Shown here one piece after another: positions 1 to 9,215 of a DNA stretch of 27,148 nt; the first letter of the stretch is position 1; each line of letters opens with the position of its first letter. The notes beneath the pieces are model-generated. The model did no database searches, was not told where the DNA came from, and saw only the letters and a program-made list of their open reading frames with translations. The DNA lies in assembly GCA_020650975.1 (NCBI GenBank), contig JAIPMN010004300.1:1-27148 (forward strand). Reading direction: 5' to 3'. The stretch comes from Apostichopus californicus (lineage: Eukaryota > Echinodermata > Holothuroidea > Aspidochirotida > Stichopodidae). A program made the position numbers and the translations under genes.

Positions 1-1833
1 GGAAGGGGAGGTGCGAAAAGTTTTAGATGGGGGAAGTTGATAAAAGTTGAAAATGAGTTTGTTTTAATTAATAGGCAAGTGGTGTCAGGACAAGGCATGA
101 TTCGCATATCCAATTTGTATTGGGGATTAGGGACTTAATTTTGAGGTAAGGGCATTGTCATACGTAGTTATGTCTCACATGCATACAACATAAAACAAGA
201 TAATCAACAACTGCGGAAGCAGCAACTCTTATAGAGATAATTATTGTTGATATTCAATCAGGAATCAACGTGAGTTGGTTTACTATCCATCGACATCCAT
301 TCAGAGAACTTACTTCTTTCAAAATGAAAGGTTAAATTTTGTTTTTTATATAAAACAAGACTTCATTTCCCAGTGAATTCAACAGCTTTCCAACTTTTGA
401 GTGTTTTATTAATGCCAACACTTTTCAGCTTGGCACTATCAATTTAAATTTAAACAAAGATTTTGTTTTTTAAATTCACTATTTTCTTATAACTGTTGCA
501 AACTAGTTTAAACGACAACATATTTGACGTTTTAGCAACAAATTTTATTGACCACATTGGAAGCTTTTTGTGTTCTGTTTTAACTTATTTATCTAGGGTA
601 AGGTTGATATTCCTTGTGCAATTTTAAGATGTTTTTTCCTTTAATTAGTTTTTAAGGGTCTCTCGTCTGTAATGCCTTTGAATGATAATCTGCTACTAAA
701 CAGTAAAAGGAGACTCAAATCTTAACCATTATAATCGCTCTATTTGATAGAGATGAACTGTCATGAAAAGCTTTCCAAAACAGCTTATTTCATTCTGGGA
801 GTTTATCACAGATTTAAACTTCCTCTACACACAAGGCTGCAGACTTTGATCAAGTCTAAAAATGACATCATGTGCTTATTAACAAATTTGACTGATAAAT
901 GCATATTTTGATGTTCTTGACATAACATAATGATGGCTTTGGTTTCAGTTTCAACACTGAACATTTTAGCTTTGAAAAATGAAAAAAGAAAATGAGAAAG
1001 TAAAAGGTTTTAGGTCCTAGTGGTACTATGACATTACAGATTTACAAAATGACAGATCCAGACACGACATTTGAAACTGAAATCCCCCTAAATGGAGCAA
1101 GATTTCTCTTAGCTGGGTTTTTCGAGGGGGGGAGGGGGAGAAGGGGGGTTGTGGGGAGCTTTTCTTCACAATTATCTCTGTCATATAATACGGTTGGGTT
1201 TGTGTCTCCTTTAAGTTTGAACCTCTTCAAAGTTTCTGATTGTGCTTGAATGGACGTTCCAAACTGTGCAAAGTGTTTTCAGGTATCACAGGCATGTTAA
1301 GTTTAATAAGTGTTATTGACAATAATTTTGAGGTTGTTAGAAGAAGTGTTAAGAAGGAAACAAAAAAAAAGGAAGTGTAAATTAATAAATATAAAGTGGT
1401 TTGTATATGTCACCATTTGTACCCTTCGAGAGGTTAGGCTTTCTACCTTGTACGTTAGGATAGTAATGGTATAACAGTACTCTTCCAAGTTTTTAAGAAA
1501 AAATGTGTTCAGGGTGTTAACTCCAGCAACCTTGTAGTTTTAGTGTATGTTTGATAACATCTAACACACAGAAACACGTTTTAAGTCTTCCATTTAACCT
1601 CAAGAGGCCATTTTTTTCTGATTTGGCAGAAAAATTGGGAAATATATTCAAATATACGATTTCTTGTGTACCCAGCATTAATCAACAATGTAGTCAATTA
1701 CCTGGATTAACATTTTCATGTTTTTCCCCTTCTCTTTTAGATATAATTTTTTTATTTGAAAATATATAATATGTTCAGGCAGTTTGATATGTTTCTTCTC
1801 TGTGCTTAGATCTTTGAATATATCAGAAACGTG
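1..1833. other. AT-rich non-coding stretch, no gene seen
   Basis: No open frame here looks coding; the 60-75 codon frames overlap on opposite strands and are low-complexity. Two local items stand out. A G-rich patch lies at about 1124-1158. A short CRE-like repeat member lies at 842-881 and is listed separately. A 70-base stretch at 74-143 is open in one frame between an AG and a GAG/GTAAGG donor-like site, but it is too short to call an exon. Confidence 0.6.
842..881 (+). repeat. Short dispersed repeat with CRE-like core, copy 1
   Basis: The stretch reads GACTTTGATCAAGTCTAAAA followed by TGACATCA (863-870) and TGTGCTTATTA. The order of blocks (GACTTGAG-like, AGTCTAAA, TGAcrTCA, TGTGCTTA) is the same as in the two copies at 7892-7945 and 7990-8041. 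The core is one base away from a full cAMP-response element. Whether any protein binds it is unknown; a shared ancestral repeat is the simpler reading. Confidence 0.45.
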
Positions 1834-2366
1834 AACTACAATATTTGCTAGTTATAATTAGAAGTTGTAATAACCTAAACTGACACAAACACATTAAAGA
1901 ATTGAGCTTACTTAAAACTACAATATGTGCTAGTTATGTTTACAAGTTGTTTGTAATCAGACAATAATTACAGAATGACAGATTACAAAATGCATTGAAT
2001 CAACTGGTTAAGAATGGAAATTACTAAAACTACACTATCTGCTAGTTATGTTTTCAAGAGGTGTATATAATCTAAAGGAAAAATGCCCAAGAGCATTGAC
2101 TATACTGGTAAAGAATTGAGCTTACTTAAAACTACACTAACTGCTAGTTGTGTTTACAAGATGTGTATAATCTGAAGGAAAGATGCCCAAAATGCATTGA
2201 CTTTACTGGTAAAGAATTGAGCTTACTTAAAACTACACTACCTGCTAGTTATGTTAACAAGTCGTTCATAATCTGTGGAAACAAGACAAAAATGCGTTGA
2301 GTATACTGGTCAAGAATTGAACATACTTAAAACTACACTATCTGCTAGTTATATGTACAAGTTTAA
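1834..2366 (+). repeat. Degenerate tandem repeat (satellite-like), about 100-bp unit, six copies
   Basis: The block AACTACACTATCTGCTAGTT, followed by ATGTTTACAAG, recurs with its first base at 1834, 1916, 2028, 2130, 2231 and 2331. The spacings are 82, 112, 102, 101 and 100 bases. Between blocks the units share ATAATCTGAAGGAAA, ATGCCCAA, TGCATTGACT, TACTGGTAAAGAATTGAGC and TTACTTA. The first two units are the most diverged and the last is cut short after the block. The middle three units are the most alike, as expected of an array that expanded centrally and decayed at the edges. No open frame runs through it. Confidence 0.85.
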
Positions 2367-2555
2367 TAAACACCCAACTAGTGAACACATTTACTGCAGG
2401 TTTACATATGTCCACCAAAGATAAGTTCACGATTCTCTTTCAAAAGATCTTTGCAGCAAACTGCCGTCAGTTTTAATTGGGACGAGGTAATTCAACTCAG
2501 TCTTCTTATCACATTATAAATGGTATAAGCTGAACCAGTAAGTCTTGTTTCCAAG

Positions 2556-2662
2556 AAGTGAAACAGAAAAAAAAAGTTAGGGATTCTGTTCCATATTTGG
2601 ACAATACCTCAACTGTTATCACTCCTTGCAAAACTCATTCATTAAAGTGTGAAAGTAAGAAG
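2556..2662 (+). other. Candidate short exon, unconfirmed
   Basis: A pyrimidine-rich run ending in CCAAG (2542-2555) precedes a frame that stays open to a perfect AAG/GTAAGT donor-like site (donor GT at 2663). The same frame has been open since about 2535 and stops a few codons inside the would-be intron. The peptide is lysine-rich near its start (VKQKKKVRDSVPYLDNTS). I recognise no domain. The hAT-like MITE begins only 67 bases beyond the donor. Open runs of this length occur by chance, so this is a lead only. Confidence 0.12.
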
Positions 2663-2721
2663 GTAAGTTGGAGGTAATGTGATGAACATGAGAAATGGCG
2701 TGGTGAAATGGTAACCGAAGA

Positions 2722-2729
2722 CTACCCCT
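2722..2729. repeat. Left target-site duplication of MITE copy 1
   Basis: CTACCCCT lies directly against the left terminus. The right flank at 3126-3133 is CTACCCAT, a 7 of 8 match. An 8-bp duplication is the hallmark of hAT-superfamily insertion. Confidence 0.8.
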
Positions 2730-3125
2730 CAGTGGCGGAGCTAGGGGTATTGGTGAGGGGGGGCGAGAATGATCTGTAGGGGTGCTTTCGACACTATCTA
2801 AGCGGAGCGCCACCACAGGTTGGCGCGGAGCGTACAGAATTTTTTTGAGTAAAGATACTCCCTAGATCGCCGGAAATGACCATTTCCGGGCCTTGTTAAT
2901 TTGCAGATAAACGAAGAATAAATAGGTGTCATAGCCATTTTGTCAGAAAATTACACCAACAGAATGTGACAAATGTCAATAGGTAGATGAGAGCGCAATA
3001 AAAAAGTCAATAATCGCGAATAAGTAAAAAGTGGTAAAAAGGTGAAAAGGGCGCCAGCAGTCCATTTGAGTCCGTCAGGGGGGGGGGGGCATCCGCCCCC
3101 TGACTGTATGGACGCTCCGCCACTG
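2730..3125 (+). mobile_element. Non-autonomous hAT-like DNA transposon (MITE), copy 1
   Basis: The 396-bp element starts CAGTGGCGGAGC and ends GCTCCGCCACTG, a perfect 12-bp terminal inverted repeat. It is flanked by an 8-bp duplication (CTACCCCT and CTACCCAT). A second copy lies at 6994-7388 in the same orientation. By hand count the two differ at about 23 positions, near 94% identity. Internal features are a perfect 9+2+9 hairpin at 2870-2889 (arm CCGGAAATG) and a subterminal hairpin near the right end (GTCAGGGGG against CCCCCTGAC) that encloses a 12-base G run at 3078-3089. No frame in it resembles a transposase, so it would depend on enzymes encoded elsewhere. The hAT assignment rests on duplication length and the CAGTGGCG-type end, not on a transposase match. 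Confidence 0.88.
2870..2889. other. Internal hairpin of MITE copy 1
   Basis: CCGGAAATG, a 2-base spacer AC, then CATTTCCGG form a perfect inverted repeat. In the second copy the equivalent site has one arm changed (CCTTTCCGG), so the perfect form is probably the older state. Confidence 0.7.
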
Positions 3126-3133
3126 CTACCCAT
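3126..3133. repeat. Right target-site duplication of MITE copy 1
   Basis: CTACCCAT matches the left flank CTACCCCT at seven of eight positions, immediately outside the right terminal inverted repeat. Confidence 0.8.
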
Positions 3134-3670
3134 GGGTACATTTGTTCTGTCCACTTTCGAAGCGGTACGCCTTCGGTCCAGTTTCTTAGCCGTAAATTTT
3201 CATCACCATAATCTGACGCGGTATTTTAAGTTATTTCTAAAACAAAAAGTTGATATTTACGACAAGAAAAGCTATTGGAAAATTCTATAAATTGTTATAT
3301 ACAAAGATATATTGGAACAAATTGTGTCTTTAAGTTGTCATGGTTTATTATTTTGTGAAAATTCATATCTTATACATTTTTAATTTTAAAATAGCCTTTT
3401 CTTTTTTCTTTTTCCTTTTAAGTCTGGTGTTTGGCTATGAGCATGTATGTATTATTTGTTATATACTTACAGGTGCAACTTAGTCATAATCGGATGCATG
3501 CCATTCTCACATTATCATCAAACATGGTTTACACCTATCCTACAATTTTTTTTGAATGTCGGAATGCACATTCGATTCCCAGGGATGTCACTATGGTTCG
3601 ATAACTGGGGGAGCAAAGATGCTGGCCTTTTTTGCATAATACAAAATAGATGTTTGTTCCCCTCCCATCA

Positions 3671-3683
3671 CCCCCCCCCCCCC
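3671..3683. repeat. C13 homopolymer tract
   Basis: Thirteen C residues follow CCTCCCATCA. It is one of at least eleven G or C runs of nine or more in the window. Apparent proline-rich or glycine-rich frames across it are artefacts of the tract. Confidence 0.9.
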
Positions 3684-3898
3684 ACCTCCGAAAAAATAGT
3701 CCCAACGAGGCCATAATTCTAAAAAATTGAATGATAAACTGTATGAAAAATCAAGAGATTCATTTTTACACTCATAATACATTCAAAGTCCACATTTTGT
3801 CAAAAACTTTAAAAAACTTCATTCAAAAGTAAATAACAATGCTTAAGGTAAAATGGCGACAGCAACATTTTGACAACCGTGAATACTGATAATTAAAT

Positions 3899-3928
3899 AG
3901 CTGTGGTTCTGTTGTCTTAACCACAGCT
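3899..3928. other. Hairpin with 10-bp perfect arms
   Basis: AGCTGTGGTT, a 10-base loop, then AACCACAGCT form a perfect stem. No run of T follows on either side, and this is animal DNA, so it is not read as a bacterial terminator. It carries TGTGGTT on each strand, a Runt-domain (RUNX) type site, but this is only a motif match. Confidence 0.6.
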
Positions 3929-4569
3929 TTCTAGTTGTTCTAACAATGCCGATCATTTTCATCGGTAAAACTGTAGGAATATTTTAAGCTAGTGCCAAGG
4001 TATGATCGAATTCTATATCGTAGTTGTGCAGCTCATCAGAAAAAGAGATGTTACATTTTCATGAAACTGTAGATGGCAAGTTTATTTTAATTACACGTTT
4101 AGAAATTGATTTTGAGTAAAGACAAATGGAGTAGGTGGGTATATTTAGGACAGCCGGATTAATTATGTGAGGGAAGAATGATTTCAGAAGTATTTTTAGA
4201 AAAACTAAGAACGAAAGATACAGGTATGATTTTACTGAAAAAGGTTATTAAAATCATATCAAATAATAATGAAGACTGACGTGGACTAAAGAATTTGTTG
4301 AGACTTCCGATTAATAGAGAATTTAGTCATTTGAAATTTTATTTAAAGATCTTTTTACAGTAAAATATAACCTACTGTTGATGTGGGTAATTGTGTATTT
4401 TTAATTGGAACAGTCTTGAGTGATGGTGGGTTAGGGGGTGACCGGGGAGGATAAGGAATACCCCCCTCATATCTCCCTCATTGCTACTATCACCAGTTCT
4501 GACTAATAAAGTTTTTGGATAAGGGAAGCTTGCCAAAATTAATGACCTTAGATAATCGCCAATGATTCA

Positions 4570-4586
4570 CCCCCCCCCACCCCCCC
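4570..4586. repeat. C-rich tract
   Basis: A run of nine C, one A, then seven C. It is unstable low-complexity sequence. Confidence 0.85.
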
Positions 4587-4741
4587 GGCTAGGGTGTCCA
4601 TTTTGAGCTCATATTAGTTGTATTTGTTTGAAGTGTGCAACAGTAGGACAGGAAAGTGTGGGCTCTTTGTGGGCTTTACTGGTGAGACCCAAATGGGGGT
4701 AAGTCTGCCCAATTAGGGCCTGTGGAATATTACATGTGGAA

Positions 4742-4761
4742 CCCCCCGCCCCCCCCCCCCC
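4742..4761. repeat. C-rich tract with C13 run
   Basis: Six C, one G, then thirteen C. The complementary strand is a candidate for G-quadruplex formation. Confidence 0.88.
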
Positions 4762-5049
4762 TCGTTATTAAACATTTCCAAGCATAGTATAATTTGGAAC
4801 TACTTAAGGGCCTTGTTAACTCGACTATCACATCTTCAAGAAGTGCAGAAATAAGCAATGATGTCGATAGAAAAACGGAATTTTAACACTCGAAGACACT
4901 TATGTTGTGACGTAAGAAACAGAGGATGGCGCAATTCATAAATGTCAAGAGTTGGTTATGTGTACACTTCCGTGGTTAACATCAGTTAGCCTGCCCAGAT
5001 TGAATGACACATGAGATACACAGTTTGTTCTCTAGTAGGACGACTCTAC

Positions 5050-5077
5050 AGCATAGAGCAGAATTCTGCTCTATGCT
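5050..5077. other. Perfect 28-bp palindrome flanked by 8-bp direct repeats
   Basis: The left half is AGCATAGAGCAGAA and the right half TTCTGCTCTATGCT. The palindrome has no spacer and is centred on an EcoRI-type GAATTC. CTCTACAG occurs at 5044-5051 and again at 5076-5083, overlapping each end of the palindrome by two bases. It can therefore be read as a 24-bp palindromic insert (5052-5075) between an 8-bp direct repeat. Such a structure may be a templated repair scar or a transposon excision footprint. Confidence 0.8.
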
Positions 5078-6613
5078 CTACAGTCACTTTCAAGAGTACG
5101 CTATTGAGATTTGGTAGTTTTCAGGGGACAAAAAAAGTTAAAATTTTTGTCTAATATCGTTTGTAAATTTTCTACGTACTCTATCTGGCGCCACAATGTT
5201 AAAGTCATAAATTTTCATTTATTTTGAATATGTGACACATAATCATGAACTAGAATCAGTAGAGTTGCCATTTTACAACTGATTTAGTTTTACTTCGTAG
5301 CTATCATCATCACTAAGTGATCACCACGGATAATATTGACTGCACAAATTACGACCAGCTCGTTGCACAGTAAATTAGCATATCGCCCTCTATTCACAGT
5401 ATATCACGTCTCCTACCATGATGTATATAAAAAAATGTCTTATTTCCTTTTGTTGAAAAAAACACACATGGGAATGTGAATCATGAGGGTTGCTGGGTTA
5501 CACCCAACCCACCGCTCCCATGTCTTCCATACTCGCAAACTTTTCAAATGTCTATAATTACGATAAACAGAAAAAATTATGACATTATGTATACATATCC
5601 TTTTCTTTCTAATTTTCCCCTCTGTGACGTTTCTTAATGTGAACGAAAAAATAGTACTTGTAAAATATTGTATAACATCACCTTTTGCATAAGCAGTAGC
5701 AATAATTGACGCAGCTAATATCATCTGTAGAACAACATTCTAACTGGAATGAAAAGCTGTTTGAAAGAAAATGTAAGAAGCTTTTATTAAAAGGTAGTCT
5801 ATATTAACCCAAATTATGCTAGAAGTCAGATAGGCCTAATGGTCACTGATGCCTCGATTTCAACCCACATTTTACAGCCAACCATCAAAGCATTTTGTCT
5901 CCACTGAAACTTTTAAATGTCTAATTGAACCATCGATCTATGTCTGGAAATATTTATGGAGGGTCAGAGCCTACAGTAGGAAATTACTTCTAGCAAATTT
6001 TAGTGTGTTAAAAGTTGAGGCTAAAAAAAGGATGATGATCTTTAGCGTTTGAACTATTCCCTCCCATTCCAACCCACCCCTAGCACACTACACTGTGTCT
6101 TCAGTAGGCTTATGTGCTTCAAGTAATATAAGGCAAGTTCTCAGCGACTTTTTAAGGTCACAAATAGAGACAACGGACGTATCGGAGCAACGCGTGAGTT
6201 GTTTTAAAAACTGGACCGATTCGGTATGGCCTTTTATTTTATTTGGTATATCCACAACTCTTGGATTCTCTACCACTATACAGACCACATCCTACCCCGC
6301 GGTGCCCTGTTTATTTACTTTGATCGACTAGCGGATTGATAAGGTAGTTATCATAGAGCAGAGCCAAGCAAAATAACAATGTATAGCAAACCACATGATT
6401 GCTTAGACTGCCAAACATTGGCGACAAAAGGTAGTATATAGAATAGGGGAACCAAAAATTGTTTCTAGATGGGGAGGGGAGGCTAGAGTGGGGCGGGAGC
6501 TAACAAGTATGAATGGGGTGGGTGGGAGGGGAGAGGGAACGGGAAGAAGATGTTTTTTTTTAGTCCGTATCTGCTCACTTACTGAACTTTTTAGTAAGTC
6601 ACTTCATCTCTGA

Positions 6614-6632
6614 ATTCCACTTGAAGTGGAAT
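6614..6632. other. Near-perfect 19-bp palindrome
   Basis: ATTCCACTT, one spacer base G, then AAGTGGAAT. The core CCACTTGAAGTGG is NKX2-like (CACTTGA, CAAGTGG), but this is only motif resemblance. Confidence 0.55.
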
Positions 6633-6985
6633 ACCATAAAACTTATAAAAATAATTTTTCCTTAAAATTGAATTGTACGTAACGGAATAAGCATAAAAAC
6701 AAAACATTTCAGTGGGGTCTTATATTTTACTCTAGTAATATTGTCTTTAACTGTCAGTAACATTTATTGAACATTGTACCATTAAGCGTTAAAGTAAATG
6801 CAAATTTGAGTTACAGTTGATTTAAGTTAAGAGTAACCAGAAACATAAGCTGTATTAACATGGACTGTTATGTAGGAGAGGAGTCTGATGTGAAATGGTA
6901 CATTATAAGAGACAAGCTAGCCAGGTCAACTAAATTGGATAGAAAATTAGGTATAAAATCAAGGTTGTGCAAAGTAATTTATTGT

Positions 6986-6993
6986 AATACATT
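6986..6993. repeat. Left target-site duplication of MITE copy 2
   Basis: AATACATT lies against the left terminus. The right flank at 7389-7396 is AATACATC, a 7 of 8 match. Confidence 0.8.
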
Positions 6994-7388
6994 CAGTGGC
7001 GGAGCTAGGGGTATTGGTCAGAGAGGCGAGAATGATCTGTAGGGGCGCTTTCGACACTATCTAAGCGGAGCGCCACCACAGGTTGGCGCGGAGCGTAGAG
7101 AAATTTTTTGAGTAAAGATACTCCCTAGGTTGCCGGAAATGACCCTTTCCGGGACTTGCTCATTTGCAGATAAACGAAGAATGAACAGGTGTCATCGCCA
7201 TTTTGTCAGAAAATTACACCAACAAAATGTGACAAATGTCAATAGGTATTTGAGAGCGCAATAAAAAAGTCAATAATCGCGAATAAGTAAAAAGTGGTTA
7301 AAAGCTGAAAAGGGCGCCAGCAGTCCATTTGAGTCAGTCAGGGGGGGGGGGGCATCCACCCCCTGACTGTATGGACGCTCCGCCACTG
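6994..7388 (+). mobile_element. Non-autonomous hAT-like DNA transposon (MITE), copy 2
   Basis: The 395-bp element shares the CAGTGGCGGAGC start and GCTCCGCCACTG end of the copy at 2730-3125. Its 8-bp duplication is AATACATT and AATACATC, unrelated to the flanks of the first copy, so the two are independent insertions and not a segmental duplication. It keeps the same internal order: GCGGAGCGCCACC block, CCGGAAATG hairpin region (one arm changed), AT-rich centre, GGGCGCCAGCAG, then a 12-base G run at 7341-7352 inside the right subterminal hairpin. No coding frame for a transposase is present. Confidence 0.9.
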
Positions 7389-7396
7389 AATACATC
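7389..7396. repeat. Right target-site duplication of MITE copy 2
   Basis: AATACATC follows the right inverted repeat and matches the left flank AATACATT at seven of eight positions. Confidence 0.8.
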
Positions 7397-7891
7397 CCCA
7401 CCACCTAGATCTGAGCCTGGTATTTCTCACTTCGAGTGAAATTACTCATTTCTGTTACATTGTAAAACTGGCTCACCATCACCACAGAAACCGAATAAAC
7501 CTGCGCTTGGAACACTACCTGTTCAGTATTTTACACCATTATATTCGACACGGGCTGACTTTTATGTGACGACAGTGCATGTCCTGTTCTAAATGTTTAT
7601 TTTATTCTTGAGACAACGGGTCAAGATATTACTTCCTAGATGATTTATCTACTCTGACTTGGTTCTTTCTGTAACCTCATGACCGACTGGAAGATTAATG
7701 AAAACAAATCATTGTCCGGACTCGGGAAGTTATAGTATATAGGACGTTATAATGATGTATGAATCATCAAACCACCAAGAACGGATTAACTAAACCAAAA
7801 GAGGTCAATATTGTATTCATCAATTGAACCCTTAGCGTAATGTTCACTGTTCAGACATTAATTTTCTTTCGTACAGTAAGCGAAGTAACTG

Positions 7892-7945
7892 GACTCTTGA
7901 GCTAGTCTAAAAGTGATGTCATCAAGCCAAATGTGCCTGAATGTT
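7892..7945 (+). repeat. Short repeat with CRE-like core, copy 2
   Basis: The blocks GACTCTTGAG, AGTCTAAA, TGATGTCA (7914-7921) and ATGTGCCTGAATG run in the same order as in the next copy at 7990-8041. The offset between the two is about 97 bases, giving a local tandem duplication. The core departs from TGACGTCA by one base. Confidence 0.5.
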
Positions 7946-7989
7946 TAAAATATAATAATAACTTCATCGTAGGCTACATTGTTTCTGAC

Positions 7990-8041
7990 GACTTGAGTAA
8001 AGTCTAAATGTGACGTCATCGTGTGACGTGTGTGCTTAGAA
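7990..8041 (+). repeat. Short repeat with perfect CRE core, copy 3
   Basis: GACTTGAGTAAAGTCTAAA is followed by the palindrome TGACGTCA at 8011-8018, then a second GTGACG at 8022-8027 and TGTGTGCTTAGAAT. It aligns with the copies at 842-881 and 7892-7945. Confidence 0.55.
8011..8018. promoter_or_regulatory. Candidate cAMP-response element
   Basis: TGACGTCA is the full palindromic CREB/ATF consensus. A half site GTGACG follows four bases downstream. No promoter or gene is evident nearby, and the site sits in a repeated block, so a regulatory role is only a possibility. Confidence 0.3.
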
Positions 8042-9140
8042 TAATTAAGGTCACTTTATTTACTCCATTGGTCATAGTCCTGGCGAGATAGGCCTACCCA
8101 GGATTTTTGCAAATGCTGATTAAAAAATAATGAAGGTTTCAATATCTGAATACAGGCCTTATATAATGTAAGCATTGTTGTCATTGACAACACAAGTATA
8201 ATATTGGAACAATACTTGTAGCCTACGCATGCGTAATGGGTAACGAATTTGGTAAGGAGGCCATATGGAAGCAAATGGGGCCCATGCATAAGGGATTTTG
8301 CAAAGCCTATAGTAAGGAACAGAGCTTGAATTATCAGAGTTTAGAAACAGGGAGCTGCCATGCACCATGCTTGAAGTTAGGTCCTTAAAATGGTCAATGC
8401 TTTGGCAGTCGACCAAAGGAGTGGGCATGCAGTGTCTACAAGAAACAGTGCATTCCAGACCCGCGCAATCTTTCGCTAATGAATTTTTACTTGTTAGGGC
8501 AACTCCCCGGCTGTAACTGACCAGGGACTCAGGGAGGTGTCCGAGTGGACTCAACTTGACCATAAGTCAACTAACCGGAAACATTTGTTTGGTCACCTGT
8601 CCAGTTTATTTACACTCAAACGTCCGGAGCCCCCTTGGTCGCTATTGGCTGTCTAAATGTGACAAGTGGGGGTATTGTCTATCAATTGGTCATATCTTGG
8701 TATATATCTTATACTTGACGGCTAAGGAGAAGCCCGAAGAACTTTGAAAAGAACTTTTTTATGACTCATTTGTTCAGTCAATGGGTCAATGTTGTTTTGA
8801 TGACAATGTCATAGCAACAGATTCGAGAATTTTTATTTTGTATTCAATGTTCTTCTCGCAAGGTTGGCCCATAAGATATTTGAGAAATTTCATCAGCTCT
8901 TTCCCTTTACAGTAGGGATTCGCAATTAATTCTCTACGAGGGCCAGAGAGAGATACTTTGCTTGGAGCATAAAGCCACAGTTAACCCAAATCTCCCTTTA
9001 CCTAACTTTCTTGAAAAATATGTAAGGGAGGTCGGTATGTGTGCTGATGCAGGCTGGCATATCCTGTTACTCAGTTAGTGCAAACTTTTTCGTCTATTGA
9101 AAATGCCTGTTTACAATGGAGTCGGAGTGCGAAGTCATAT

Positions 9141-9215
9141 CGACGCCCGGGATCCAGGGGACCATCATATGGCCCCTGGTGGGGGGTCGATGGAAAAACC
9201 CGTTGGCGTGAAAAA
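9141..9215 (+). repeat. Diverged dispersed repeat, copy 1 (head region)
   Basis: GCCCGGGATCCAGG, then ATGGCCCCTGGTGG, then GGGTCGATGG follow the same order as the heads of the copies at 10038-10279 and 12062-12274. It also contains an imperfect palindrome at 9154-9179 (CCAGGGG against CCCCTGG). The downstream part to about 9310 is open in several frames on both strands but has no recognisable protein. GGATCCAGGGG-type heads are common just inside the ends of hAT-like MITEs, but no terminal repeats are seen here. Confidence 0.4.

Larger units (their letters stand above)
3134..6985. other. Non-coding stretch between the two MITEs
   Basis: No credible gene is seen. The stretch contains three clean hairpins or palindromes (3899-3928, 5050-5077, 6614-6632), listed separately. 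It has C homopolymer tracts at 3671-3683, 4570-4578 and 4749-4761, and a G-rich patch at 6465-6547. A minus-strand frame at 5440-5724 begins MILAASIIATAYAK, which looks faintly like a signal peptide. A GT follows soon after, but nothing else supports a first exon. Confidence 0.5.
7397..9140. other. Non-coding stretch with CRE-like repeat pair
   Basis: Apart from the repeat pair at 7892-8041, nothing here is convincing. The longest open frame of the window lies here on the minus strand (8159-8563, 134 codons). It has no recognisable domain, is rich in serine and proline, and shares its DNA with other open frames, so it is not called as a gene. The segment 8340-8660 is locally richer in CpG than its surroundings. 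Confidence 0.5.

Noticed and set aside
1028-1249. Overlapping frames on both strands at 1028-1249
   Set aside because: They cross a G-rich patch, lack domain features and are mutually exclusive.
2385-2490. Short frames on both strands that look coding-like near 2411-2480
   Set aside because: Only 22 to 31 codons, open on both strands, and no splice sites at the borders.
3899-3928. Hairpin considered as a transcription terminator
   Set aside because: The sequence is animal-like, no T-run follows and no gene ends here.
5440-5724. Minus-strand frame beginning like a signal peptide (MILAASIIATAYAK)
   Set aside because: The hydrophobic stretch is very short and the rest shows no domain. The GT after the first codons is a weak donor.
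8159-8563. 134-codon open frame on the minus strand, the longest in the window
   Set aside because: No recognisable domain, no supporting splice or promoter context, and frames on the other strand are open over parts of the same DNA. The length is compatible with chance in a 27-kb window.
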